In this document: positions 1-4,627 of the stretch, one piece after another | How the letters are laid out: the number at the start of each line of letters is the position of its first letter | Numbering within the stretch: position 1 is the first letter of the stretch | NCBI GenBank assembly: GCA_000438155.1 | Contig: FR902883.1 | Span: forward strand, 1-5,591 | Length of the DNA: 5,591 nucleotides | Origin: Firmicutes bacterium CAG:95 | GTDB lineage: Bacteria; Bacillota; Clostridia; Lachnospirales; Lachnospiraceae | Direction of reading: 5' to 3' | Notes under the pieces: generated by a model | What the model was told of the DNA's origin: nothing | Seen by the model: the letters and a program-made list of their open reading frames with translations, nothing else | The model's database searches: none | Position numbers and translations under genes: made by a program

Positions 1-330
1 CAGCATAGCTGGGGGATTAGACTTTTCATTCAAATGAATACAACAAAGTATATCTTTGTCGTTGATGATACGTATTACGGCATAATCAGAATCCATCCTA
101 TATTGAATATTTTCTATTCTTCCAAACATTTTTATTCGTTCAGAACAACTTCCATACGAAAATATATCTACATTTTTATCAGCTAATTTATTTATAAGGT
201 CATTTGCATCGGCTGTATATTCCGCTAATAAAACCATGGAAATGTTATTTTCTATAATAAGTTCGCTAAGCACATCATTTATATCATCATTTTGATGAGT
301 ATTCCAAAATAAATAATTCACTTTACACAT
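1..330 (-). CDS. EEP-superfamily nuclease/phosphatase, N-terminal part (cut by window edge)
   Basis: The frame is open from an ATG at 330 to the window edge, giving 110 residues with no stop. It begins with a beta strand ending in LFWN (residues 7-10), has an AEY acid at Glu37 after a hydrophobic strand, and later an IHLNEK strand (98-103). Together these resemble the endonuclease/exonuclease/phosphatase fold, where the early Asn and the Glu bind the metal ion and an HL-containing strand follows. Members cleave phosphodiester or phosphomonoester bonds; the substrate here cannot be told. A GGAGG lies 4 bases before the ATG, which fixes the start although the gap is short. It probably shares a transcript with the 28-codon ORF upstream, from the promoter at 492-520. 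Stand-alone proteins of this type are common in accessory regions of Firmicutes. The family call is good; catalytic residues of the C-terminal half lie outside the window. Confidence 0.72.
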   Translation of the reverse strand, partial: MCKVNYLFWNTHQNDDINDVLSELIIENNISMVLLAEYTADANDLINKLADKNVDIFSYGSCSERIKMFGRIENIQYRMDSDYAVIRIINDKDILCCIHLNEKSNPPAML

Positions 331-360
331 TCCACCTCCATTCAACGGATATTTTTCGCC

Positions 361-447
361 TTACAAATATAATTCTATTTCAACTGCTCCTACAGTTTCT
401 GAAAACACTCCAACGCATTCTACAAATTTTCTGTATAAGTGCTTCAT
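361..447 (-). CDS. possible 28-residue small protein or leader ORF upstream of the EEP gene
   Basis: This is a short frame starting MKHLYRKFVECVGVF and ending in EIELYL before a TAA, 30 bases ahead of the EEP start codon. Its alternation of acidic and aliphatic residues looks protein-like rather than random, and it is the first ORF downstream of a near-consensus promoter. Against it, there is no GGAGG-like site before the ATG, and a stop lies directly upstream in frame. I do not recognise the peptide. It may be a genuine small protein, a leader peptide, or the 3' remnant of a lost gene. Confidence 0.3.
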   Translation of the reverse strand: MKHLYRKFVECVGVFSETVGAVEIELYL

Positions 448-491
448 TCACTTTAGCAACTATTTATTATTCTCTATAAATCATTGCTTTT

Positions 492-520
492 AGTATAGTC
501 CAAAAGGCAAACACTTTCAA
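492..520 (-). promoter_or_regulatory. sigma-A promoter for the 28-codon ORF and EEP gene
   Basis: On the minus strand TTGAAA (515-520) is followed after exactly 17 bases by TATACT (492-497). Each box differs from consensus at one position. Transcription would start near 485, leaving about 38 bases before the ATG at 447 and about 155 before the EEP start codon. No other good promoter is visible between here and the EEP gene. Confidence 0.7.
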
Positions 521-973
521 CTACAGCGCACCTAAACTAAAAGCCCTTTCCCACTGTACCATCGCACATAAATACACTTACAATACCAGGTTTACTAACC
601 GCAAGAAACATTGACATGAAACGTAAAATGAAATTCAAACCACGGAAAGTACACAACACACACATCTCTGACCGTCGTGTTTTTCAGGGCAGAACTTCTT
701 ACGATGTGGCACTGGAAACTCTGGGAGAAGAAACCCTAAAACTATTTCAGAGCTTGATCGTTTTTTTAGTACTCTTCTTTTGTGCACAATTACCATAAAT
801 GAATATCTGTCTAAATGTTACTTGCAATTCTCAAATACAATCCGCATAAATTCTTTGATTATTGCCACTGGCTAAATTATTAAAGACGCCTAACGGAACT
901 ATTTTTAAAACACGATACATTTACTTTTCGCCTCTATTTTCTCAAAACATATTTTCTTAAATCATGAGTGATA
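521..973. other. gene-poor stretch without a convincing gene
   Basis: Both strands are broken by frequent stops. The only longer frame is the 60-codon plus-strand ORF listed separately. A 29-codon minus-strand frame (831-920) has a GAGG ten bases before its ATG but resembles nothing I know. I see no tRNA, terminal inverted repeat of an insertion sequence, or repeat array. Scattered coding-like pieces suggest decayed DNA. Confidence 0.4.
616..798 (+). CDS. hypothetical 60-codon ORF, possibly a gene remnant
   Basis: This is the only plus-strand frame in the window that looks coding. It has a basic N-terminus (KRKMKFKPRK), a hydrophilic middle reading GRTSYDVALETLGEE at about residues 26-40, then an abrupt switch to a hydrophobic tail (LIVFLVLFFCAQLP). 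The middle has balanced protein-like composition and a somewhat higher GC content than its surroundings, while the tail reads like AT-rich noise. This fits a gene fragment joined to unrelated sequence. There is no convincing ribosome site; an alternative ATG lies at 628-630. I do not recognise the family, and it opposes every other gene in the window. Confidence 0.22.
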   Translation: MKRKMKFKPRKVHNTHISDRRVFQGRTSYDVALETLGEETLKLFQSLIVFLVLFFCAQLP

Positions 974-1078
974 TTATTGAATGGCAACCCACATTCCGTC
1001 ACGCTTAGATCCTACACGGCCTATTTTTCCTTTTTGAAAACCGACTAAAGTACGCTCAATAGTACGTTTTGTAATTCT
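974..1078 (-). pseudogene. orphan C-terminal winged-helix fragment of an ATP-binding (AlbA_2/AAA_4-type) protein
   Basis: Thirty-four codons are open before a TAA and contain ITKRTIERTLVGF followed by GRVGSKRDGMWVAIQ. This is the recognition helix and beta-wing ending of the winged-helix domain that closes many putative ATP-binding or DNA-binding regulators of the Schlafen-AlbA_2 / RecG-C-like family. The usual form is xSxRTVxRxIxxLxxxGxIxRxGSxxxGxWxV. There is no start codon or ribosome site, a stop lies directly upstream in frame, and neither the ATP-binding nor the AlbA domain is present. It is therefore a 3' remnant of a gene of several hundred codons whose body has been lost. It lies just beyond the terminator at 1107-1129, so it is probably not transcribed with abi. 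Confidence 0.55.
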
Positions 1079-1104
1079 TTATTCAAAACGACATTTTTGT
1101 GAAA

Positions 1105-1269
1105 TTAAAAAAAGTCCCAAGTGGAACTTCTTTCATCAAAAGTTATGTTCATTTTTATCGAGAGCGATCCGATAAATAAACTTTTTAAAATAGGGGTATA
1201 AAAATCACTTTCAAAGTCACGCAAATCCTTGATTTTAAGGCATTCAGACAATGATACGGAATCTACCAT
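1105..1269 (-). CDS. doubtful 54-codon ORF downstream of abi
   Basis: The frame runs from ATG (MVDSVSLSECLKIKDLRDFE) to a TAA that falls within the U-run of the minus-strand terminator, so its last codons form the terminator stem. It has no ribosome site at normal spacing (an AAAGG lies about 14 bases away) and I know no family for it. It would sit at the 3' end of the abi transcript, 101 bases after the abi stop. Most likely it is a chance frame or decayed sequence. Confidence 0.15.
   Translation of the reverse strand: MVDSVSLSECLKIKDLRDFESDFYTPILKSLFIGSLSIKMNITFDERSSTWDFF
1107..1129 (-). terminator. rho-independent terminator ending the abi transcript
   Basis: Read on the minus strand, AAGTTCC and GGGACTT form a 7-bp stem (one G-U pair) closing a four-base loop ACTT. 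The stem runs straight into seven Ts. It is about 240 bases after the abi stop codon with no supported gene between, so it most likely ends abi transcription. In the plus direction no comparable T-run follows. Confidence 0.6.
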
Positions 1270-1314
1270 AGCTCACGAATAGTACCTTTATCATGGTTTT
1301 ATTTCTTGTTTTGC

Positions 1315-1347
1315 CCAAGAATGCCCTGTGTTGCAAGGCTTTCTTGG
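1315..1347. repeat. 11-bp imperfect inverted repeat 3' of abi
   Basis: The arms CCAAGAATGCC (1315-1325) and GGCTTTCTTGG (1337-1347) pair over 11 positions with one T-T mismatch around an 11-base loop. It starts 23 bases after the abi stop. Neither side is followed by a T-run, so it is not a standard terminator. It could be an mRNA 3' stabilising or processing hairpin, or the trace of a mobile-element end. Confidence 0.45.
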
Positions 1348-1370
1348 TATATTCACCAGAGCGTACATTC

Positions 1371-2429
1371 TTACTTTTTTAATTGAATCAAATTCTGCCA
1401 GTCCTTATGGTATCCCATTTCCTTCATAACATCTTCCACTGTTATTGTTATAAGTTGTTTATCTAACTTAGCAAAAGCCTTTTTCATTAAAGAAATAAAT
1501 TCCTTTAAATCAGTCTTACTTAACAGCACAGCAAATATAATAGCTATTGCATATGTATCATTTGTTCCTGACACGTACGAACCATCTGGCTTTGGAGTAA
1601 TTCCAAGTAATTTAAAATTCTTAATTCCTTTTGTATGAAGACTCTGCCTAAATCTCATATCAAAAAGTCTCTCATCATGTGCACACTTGTTTCTAGCCAT
1701 ACTGAGCATATTCATATATTTATGTAGTTCTTTTACATTAACTCCAAAAAACTTAGCTACCCTTTGCTTATCGGTTAATTTCATATGCAAATAAAAATTT
1801 GTAATTTTCCCAAAAGTAAGTACATTAACCAAAACCCATAACGGAATATATCCATGCTGTGTCATATAATGAGTAACTACATTATGATGCTTCCCCATCT
1901 GTCTAGCCAGTTCCTGATGAATATCTCCAATCAATTTAATAACCGCTTCAGCATTTTCTTCTGCACTTATCCGCCTTATTTCATCAATATCTTTCAACAT
2001 ATCCAATCTATGCGTTTTAGCAATATACTTTAAATCAGAGGTATCTGTCGAAACAGTAGATTGAAAATTAGACAATTTCAAATAATTATCATGACCATAT
2101 ACAGATGAAAATTCATGTGCTATAACTGTTTTTAATGAATTTTCTAATTTAAGCAAAAACTTTAAATAAATAGTTCTTACTTCTCTATCGAAACAGTACA
2201 AAGCGTATACCTCATCAAAAGTTGTTCCTTCTTTATATTTTTCATCTAATACATCTGTAGCTTCTCTTTCTAAAAACAACGACTTATAACCATTTATAAC
2301 ATTATAATAATTTTCCTGCTCGAGAATTCTCATTGCACGAGCTCCTTGAGCCCCCTCTTTAATTCCCATTCCTCTCGAGCGTAACTTTGCTAACTGTTGT
2401 CTATATGTCTTATAAGTCTTTTCTTCCAT
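1371..2429 (-). CDS. Abi_2 family (AbiD/AbiF-like) abortive-infection protein with HEPN motif
   Basis: The protein has 352 residues, a normal size for Abi_2 proteins, which act in phage defence by abortive infection. The N-terminal part has the family pattern: a short basic helix (YRQQLAKLRSRGM), ILEQENYYNVINGYK (35-49), then a helix with FDREVRTIYLKFLLKLENSLK (80-100). The C-terminal half has IPLWVLVNVLTFGKITNFY (195-213) and SMARNKCAHDERLF. There Arg246, Asn247 and His251 make the R-N-x3-H motif of HEPN RNases, so RNA cleavage is the expected activity, presumably triggered on infection. No signal peptide or membrane segment is evident; it should be cytosolic. GAGGAGG lies four As before the ATG, fixing the start. 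It stands alone as a single gene with its own promoters, a terminated leader RNA upstream and a terminator downstream. What activates it cannot be read from sequence. Confidence 0.93.
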   Translation of the reverse strand: MEEKTYKTYRQQLAKLRSRGMGIKEGAQGARAMRILEQENYYNVINGYKSLFLEREATDVLDEKYKEGTTFDEVYALYCFDREVRTIYLKFLLKLENSLKTVIAHEFSSVYGHDNYLKLSNFQSTVSTDTSDLKYIAKTHRLDMLKDIDEIRRISAEENAEAVIKLIGDIHQELARQMGKHHNVVTHYMTQHGYIPLWVLVNVLTFGKITNFYLHMKLTDKQRVAKFFGVNVKELHKYMNMLSMARNKCAHDERLFDMRFRQSLHTKGIKNFKLLGITPKPDGSYVSGTNDTYAIAIIFAVLLSKTDLKEFISLMKKAFAKLDKQLITITVEDVMKEMGYHKDWQNLIQLKK

Positions 2430-2448
2430 TTTTCCTCCTCATATAAAT

Positions 2449-2481
2449 AAAAAAGCCCCCGGGCCCGAAGGACACCGGAGG
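2449..2481 (-). terminator. UUCG-capped terminator/attenuator just upstream of abi
   Basis: On the minus strand CCTCCGG pairs with CCGGGGG (2475-2481 with 2456-2462). A further G-C and C-C/G-G stack, with single U bulges at 2472 and 2474, is capped by the very stable C(UUCG)G tetraloop. A short C and then six Ts follow. It is the only very GC-rich spot in the AT-rich area. It ends 20 bases before the abi start codon, so transcripts from both upstream promoters must pass it to express abi. It would also block read-through from the hydrolase gene. Confidence 0.8.
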
Positions 2482-2504
2482 ACAAACTGGCAATCTTTAC
2501 GTAC
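2449..2504 (-). ncRNA. predicted ~55-nt terminated leader RNA associated with the abi gene
   Basis: A consensus promoter at 2510-2537 would start RNA near 2502-2504, and the strong terminator ends it near 2449. That leaves a short RNA with no start codon followed by a useful frame. Its first half, including GATTGCCAGTTTGTCC, is unpaired in the simplest fold. UUUGUCCUCC (2486-2477) is complementary at nine of ten positions to GGAGGAAAAA at the abi ribosome site and start (2438-2429). The order promoter, short RNA, terminator, ribosome site, RNase gene is seen or inferred. I recall structured RNAs being reported next to AbiF-like genes but cannot confirm the match here. It may be a free small RNA, a cis attenuator, or both. 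Confidence 0.5.
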
Positions 2505-2509
2505 ATTCT

Positions 2510-2537
2510 ATTATATCACCGGTAACATTTTTGTCAA
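2510..2537 (-). promoter_or_regulatory. promoter P1 of the abi leader RNA
   Basis: TTGACA (2532-2537) and TATAAT (2510-2515), both perfect sigma-A boxes on the minus strand, are 16 bases apart. This is the strongest promoter in the window and predicts a start near 2503. Such a strong promoter ahead of a terminator suggests the short RNA is made abundantly and abi itself at a lower level. Confidence 0.85.
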
Positions 2538-2541
2538 CAGT

Positions 2542-2591
2542 TAGATGCACCAAGGTTCCCTTTTTATTATATGCAAAACCCTTCTTTTTAT
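2542..2591 (-). repeat. two imperfect tandem units upstream of P1
   Basis: On the minus strand ATAAAAAG..GG..TTTTGCATATA (from 2591) is followed 24 bases later by ATAAAAAG..CC..TGGTGCATCTA (from 2567). Both units share ATAAAAAG at the start and TGCAT-x-TA at the end. They lie between P2 and P1, so only P2 transcripts contain them. The likeness may be chance in A-rich DNA, yet short tandem units before a terminator are a hallmark of RNA antitoxins of type III systems. Confidence 0.3.
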
Positions 2592-2597
2592 GTTTAA

Positions 2598-2626
2598 ATT
2601 ATATCAAAATACCATGCATTTTTCAA
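2598..2626 (-). promoter_or_regulatory. promoter P2, upstream second promoter of the abi cassette
   Basis: TTGAAA (2621-2626) and a perfect TATAAT (2598-2603) are separated by exactly 17 bases on the minus strand, predicting a start near 2591. It lies 32 bases beyond the hydrolase stop codon and 88 bases upstream of P1. P2 transcripts would be about 140 nt long if they end at the 2449 hairpin. Confidence 0.7.
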
Positions 2627-2658
2627 GTAAAATCATTCTGAAATTTTTAAAAAATATC

Positions 2659-3414
2659 TTATACTGAAAGTTTTTCGATCATTTCCACAAACAATTCCGG
2701 CTTCTGTAATACCAGTCCGCCATGTCCCAGGTCCGGTAATACTTCAAACTGTGTCTGCGGGAATTTTGTTTTCATGTAACGAAGATCCTTTTTTCTCTCC
2801 TTTTCCTCGTCCTTCGCATACCAGTAATGAATCTGCGTATCAATTGCCGGAAGCAGGTCAGGAACTTTATAATTATTACATGAGTCAAAGGTTCTCCATA
2901 ACGTTTTCCGGCTGCAATGCCGCAGGACATCTGCTACATATTGCAGATCCTCCCTGGAATAGTCATCGGTCGCGAATGCTTTTTCCAAAAGTCCTACACC
3001 GCCTGCCCTTCCGATCATCATCATAAGATAATCCTTCAGGGCAATGAAGCGCGTGACAATCCATGGCAGTTGATAGGGTGTGATTCCGCCATCCATAACG
3101 CAATGCCGGATTCTGATCTTTTGTCCAAGCGCAGTCATCAATGCAATGGAGCCTCCCATGGAGCAGCCGTATACCGCATACAATTCCAGATAGCCCTCTG
3201 CCTTAAGCCAGTCATTCAGTTCTGACGCAATCCTTTCCACGCTGGTATAATCACTGTCATTTTCAAAATCATAACCGGGAAGTGCCGGAACCAGAAGATG
3301 ATACTTCTTCTGCAGTAAAGGGATGATATTTTCAAAATAATCCCATTTCACAACCGAAGGATGAATCATCAGAATGGTTTCTTTATTTTCTTTTCCGAAT
3401 TCATGAATATTCAC
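2659..3414 (-). CDS. alpha/beta hydrolase
   Basis: The protein has 251 residues, the usual length for a single alpha/beta-hydrolase domain with a small lid. Strands TILMIHPS (13-20, oxyanion-hole region) and LLVPALPGY (40-48) lead to the nucleophile elbow YGCSMGGS, with Ser85 as nucleophile. A lid of about 110-180 follows. WYAKDEE places the likely acid at Asp202, and DLGHGG gives the catalytic His231. The complete triad suggests an active cytosolic esterase, lipase or related hydrolase acting on a small substrate; the substrate is unknown. The start is a GTG, supported by AAGGTGA six to seven bases upstream; the next Met is residue 16 and would cut off the first strand. It lies 34 bases after the decayed GNAT gene, probably once co-transcribed with it. 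No terminator is visible between its stop and promoter P2. Confidence 0.88.
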   Translation of the reverse strand: MNIHEFGKENKETILMIHPSVVKWDYFENIIPLLQKKYHLLVPALPGYDFENDSDYTSVERIASELNDWLKAEGYLELYAVYGCSMGGSIALMTALGQKIRIRHCVMDGGITPYQLPWIVTRFIALKDYLMMMIGRAGGVGLLEKAFATDDYSREDLQYVADVLRHCSRKTLWRTFDSCNNYKVPDLLPAIDTQIHYWYAKDEEKERKKDLRYMKTKFPQTQFEVLPDLGHGGLVLQKPELFVEMIEKLSV

Positions 3415-3448
3415 TGGTACTCACCTTTTCTTATTGTTTTCTTTCATT

Positions 3449-3706
3449 CTATTTCTCATATTCAGAAAAGTCAAACCCAAATCCTCTACAATACTTCTGT
3501 CCTATTCCACTTGTAACAATATTTCTGATTCAATTATTTTCCTCGGCAACATATCCTACAAATTTCTTATTTTCAAAGAAATCATTCAGATATTCTATAG
3601 CTGTTTCTTTATCCCATCTGCACATCCATAATTCATTATTATATATAGCACATAAAATTTCGGCACAACCAGCTATGTCTTTGTTTTCCATTTTTCTGAT
3701 AAACAT
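3449..3706 (-). pseudogene. GNAT acetyltransferase remnant, core deleted, with in-frame TGA
   Basis: Fifty-eight codons begin at an ATG with AGAGG seven bases upstream. They read FIRKMENKDIAGCAEILC and later CRWDKETAIEYLNDFF and KKFVGYVAEENN, the first strand, helices and second strand of a GNAT N-acetyltransferase. A TGA (3530-3532) follows. The same frame then continues for 26 codons, IRNIVTSGIGQKYCRGFGF and so on to a TAG, where YCRGFGF resembles the closing Y-x-x-x-GF of the fold. About half the normal 140-170 residues are missing, including the R/Q-x-x-G-x-G/A loop that binds acetyl-CoA. The product cannot be a working enzyme. An internal deletion whose junction created the TGA is the simplest reading. 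It ends 34 bases before the hydrolase start. Confidence 0.72.
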
Positions 3707-3785
3707 ATAAATACCTCTTTTCGTCTCAACCCATTACTTTACATATCGTTGACATGGTATTCACTTTACTGCCGTTTGATTTTAT

Positions 3786-3801
3786 TGTCTATACACAGAC
3801 A
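3786..3801. promoter_or_regulatory. small palindrome, possible operator upstream of the GNAT remnant
   Basis: TGTCT (3786-3790) and AGACA (3797-3801) form five-base arms around a six-base centre, 80 bases upstream of the GNAT remnant start. It could be a repressor site, or a chance palindrome. No clear promoter accompanies it. Confidence 0.22.
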
Positions 3802-3812
3802 GGTAAGATGCC

Positions 3813-3850
3813 AAAAAGAGGAATTAAGATACACTTTTTCGAATCCTCTT
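3813..3850 (-). terminator. possible minus-strand terminator after the TfoX remnant
   Basis: AAGAGGA and TCCTCTT (3844-3850 and 3816-3822) pair over seven bases around a 21-base loop. On the minus strand the stem runs into five Ts. It lies 8 bases after the TGA of the TfoX remnant and may end the transcript that starts at the tetR promoter. The long loop and modest stem make it a medium-strength call. Confidence 0.45.
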
Positions 3851-3857
3851 ATTTCTG

Positions 3858-3950
3858 TCATAATTCCTTTAATTCTTTACCAATCTTTTGCAATTCCAAA
3901 CCAGATAACTGTTCTAATATAAATTGCAAATATTCTTTACTTGAAGCCAT
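3858..3950 (-). pseudogene. truncated TfoX N-terminal-domain protein
   Basis: The start MASSKEYLQFILEQLSGLE matches the opening of TfoX/Sxy N-terminal-domain proteins of Firmicutes, small proteins of about 100-115 residues that normally continue with a Y-R-x-MMGEY-like strand. Here the frame changes character after residue 19 (LQKIGKELKEL) and stops at residue 30. Everything that makes the fold is gone, while the start remains intact: GGAG sits nine bases before the ATG. Its first 14 bases overlap the end of the lipoprotein remnant in another frame. The family call rests on a short N-terminal match, so it is moderate. Confidence 0.55.
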
Positions 3951-4038
3951 TCGTCATTGCTCCAGCTTCCTGCTGCCCGCATGCGCACAATGAACATGCC
4001 ATAATTACAGAAATCATCAAAAATAATTTATTCTTCAA
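3937..4038 (-). pseudogene. truncated lipoprotein: signal peptide and lipobox only
   Basis: From a TTG start with a strong GAGGAG eight bases upstream, the 33-codon frame reads KNKLFLMISVIMACSLCAC followed by GQQEAGAM and a stop. This is a complete bacterial lipoprotein signal: basic N-terminus, hydrophobic core, and an L-C-A-C lipobox whose last Cys20 would be lipidated. Almost no mature protein follows. The downstream part has been replaced by the ribosome-site region of the TfoX remnant, which implies a deletion joining the two genes. It starts 55 bases after the flavodoxin-like gene with no terminator between, so it may still be transcribed. A functional tiny lipoprotein is possible but less likely. 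Confidence 0.5.
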
Positions 4039-4093
4039 ATCTTTTTCTCCTCGTCATTCTACATTATTATTGGTTCCATGATGATATATTAGT

Positions 4094-4600
4094 TTAATTA
4101 ATGCTTTTGTACCACTCAGTAACTGCCTTCAAATTCTGTAAAGATACTCGTTTCCCACCATTTACCATCATATCTAACATATCATCCTCTTCGGGCGTAC
4201 GGTCGGTTTTATTTGCCAGTCCCTTTCCGGCGGTTTTAACCATGACATTCATCATGAAACGATATGCTCCATGAAGCTTCTTCACATCAAAGTTCCCCTG
4301 TAACGTAAACAAAGGAATCCTCTGCGGAATAGCATTTTTATCCCTGACCTCTTTTAGCTGTGTGCCTGTCTGTCCCATGCCGACACCACAGACTGCACGC
4401 AATTTATACAATTTTGCTGCCTCTTTATATCCTTTGATTCCTCCTGCCATAATCCAGCCAAGATAAATGATTTCACTGCCGGCAGGCACCTTGTTTTTTG
4501 CCTGCTGTAAACTATGTACAGGAAGATTCAATTCCTTTCCCAGTAATTGTGCATACTCCGCTGTGCTTCCGGTATTTGATGTATATATGATTGCTTTCAT
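4094..4600 (-). CDS. flavodoxin-domain protein (flavodoxin_5-like)
   Basis: The protein has 168 residues and begins with strand MKAIIY and the FMN-phosphate loop TSNTGST (7-13), then helix AEYAQLLGKEL. A second strand EIIYLGWIMAGGIKGY (43-58) supplies the 50s loop, with Trp49 likely stacking on the flavin, and VCGVGMGQTG (70-79) follows. The C-terminal half (MMNVMVKTAGKGLANKTDRTPEEDDML) is typical of the flavodoxin_5 group, related to HemG-type protoporphyrinogen oxidases but usually of unknown substrate. It should be a cytosolic FMN electron carrier or oxidoreductase. GGGAGG lies ten bases before the ATG. It is the third gene after tetR and the KTR gene, separated from the latter by a 41-base dyad, so control by the TetR protein is likely but inferred. 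No terminator follows its stop. Confidence 0.9.
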   Translation of the reverse strand: MKAIIYTSNTGSTAEYAQLLGKELNLPVHSLQQAKNKVPAGSEIIYLGWIMAGGIKGYKEAAKLYKLRAVCGVGMGQTGTQLKEVRDKNAIPQRIPLFTLQGNFDVKKLHGAYRFMMNVMVKTAGKGLANKTDRTPEEDDMLDMMVNGGKRVSLQNLKAVTEWYKSIN

Positions 4601-4627
4601 TCTTATTTAACCTCCCATAATATAAAT

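Noticed and set aside
831..920. Minus-strand 29-codon frame with GAGG ten bases upstream
   Set aside because: It is short, unrecognised, has no promoter or operon context, and such frames are expected by chance in AT-rich DNA.
1244..1294. Minus-strand peptide MIKVLFVSYGRFRIIV, recalling the start of low-molecular-weight tyrosine phosphatases (VLFVCHGNxCRS)
   Set aside because: Only about eight residues agree, the catalytic Cys position reads Ser, one residue of the loop is missing, and a stop follows at once with no ribosome site. It may be another relic but cannot be supported.
2751..3225. Two overlapping plus-strand frames opposite the hydrolase gene
   Set aside because: They are antisense shadows of the alpha/beta hydrolase, whose motifs and ribosome site are clear; their translations show no family features.
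3434..3631. Plus-strand 65-codon frame
   Set aside because: It lies antisense to the GNAT remnant, which has recognisable motifs on the minus strand; the plus product is low-complexity hydrophobic noise.
3749..3754. Plus-strand TTGACA that could be a -35 box
   Set aside because: No -10-like hexamer occurs 15-19 bases downstream and no plus-strand gene follows.
3754..3993. Plus-strand 79-codon frame
   Set aside because: It is antisense to the lipoprotein and TfoX remnants and has no ribosome site or recognisable motif.
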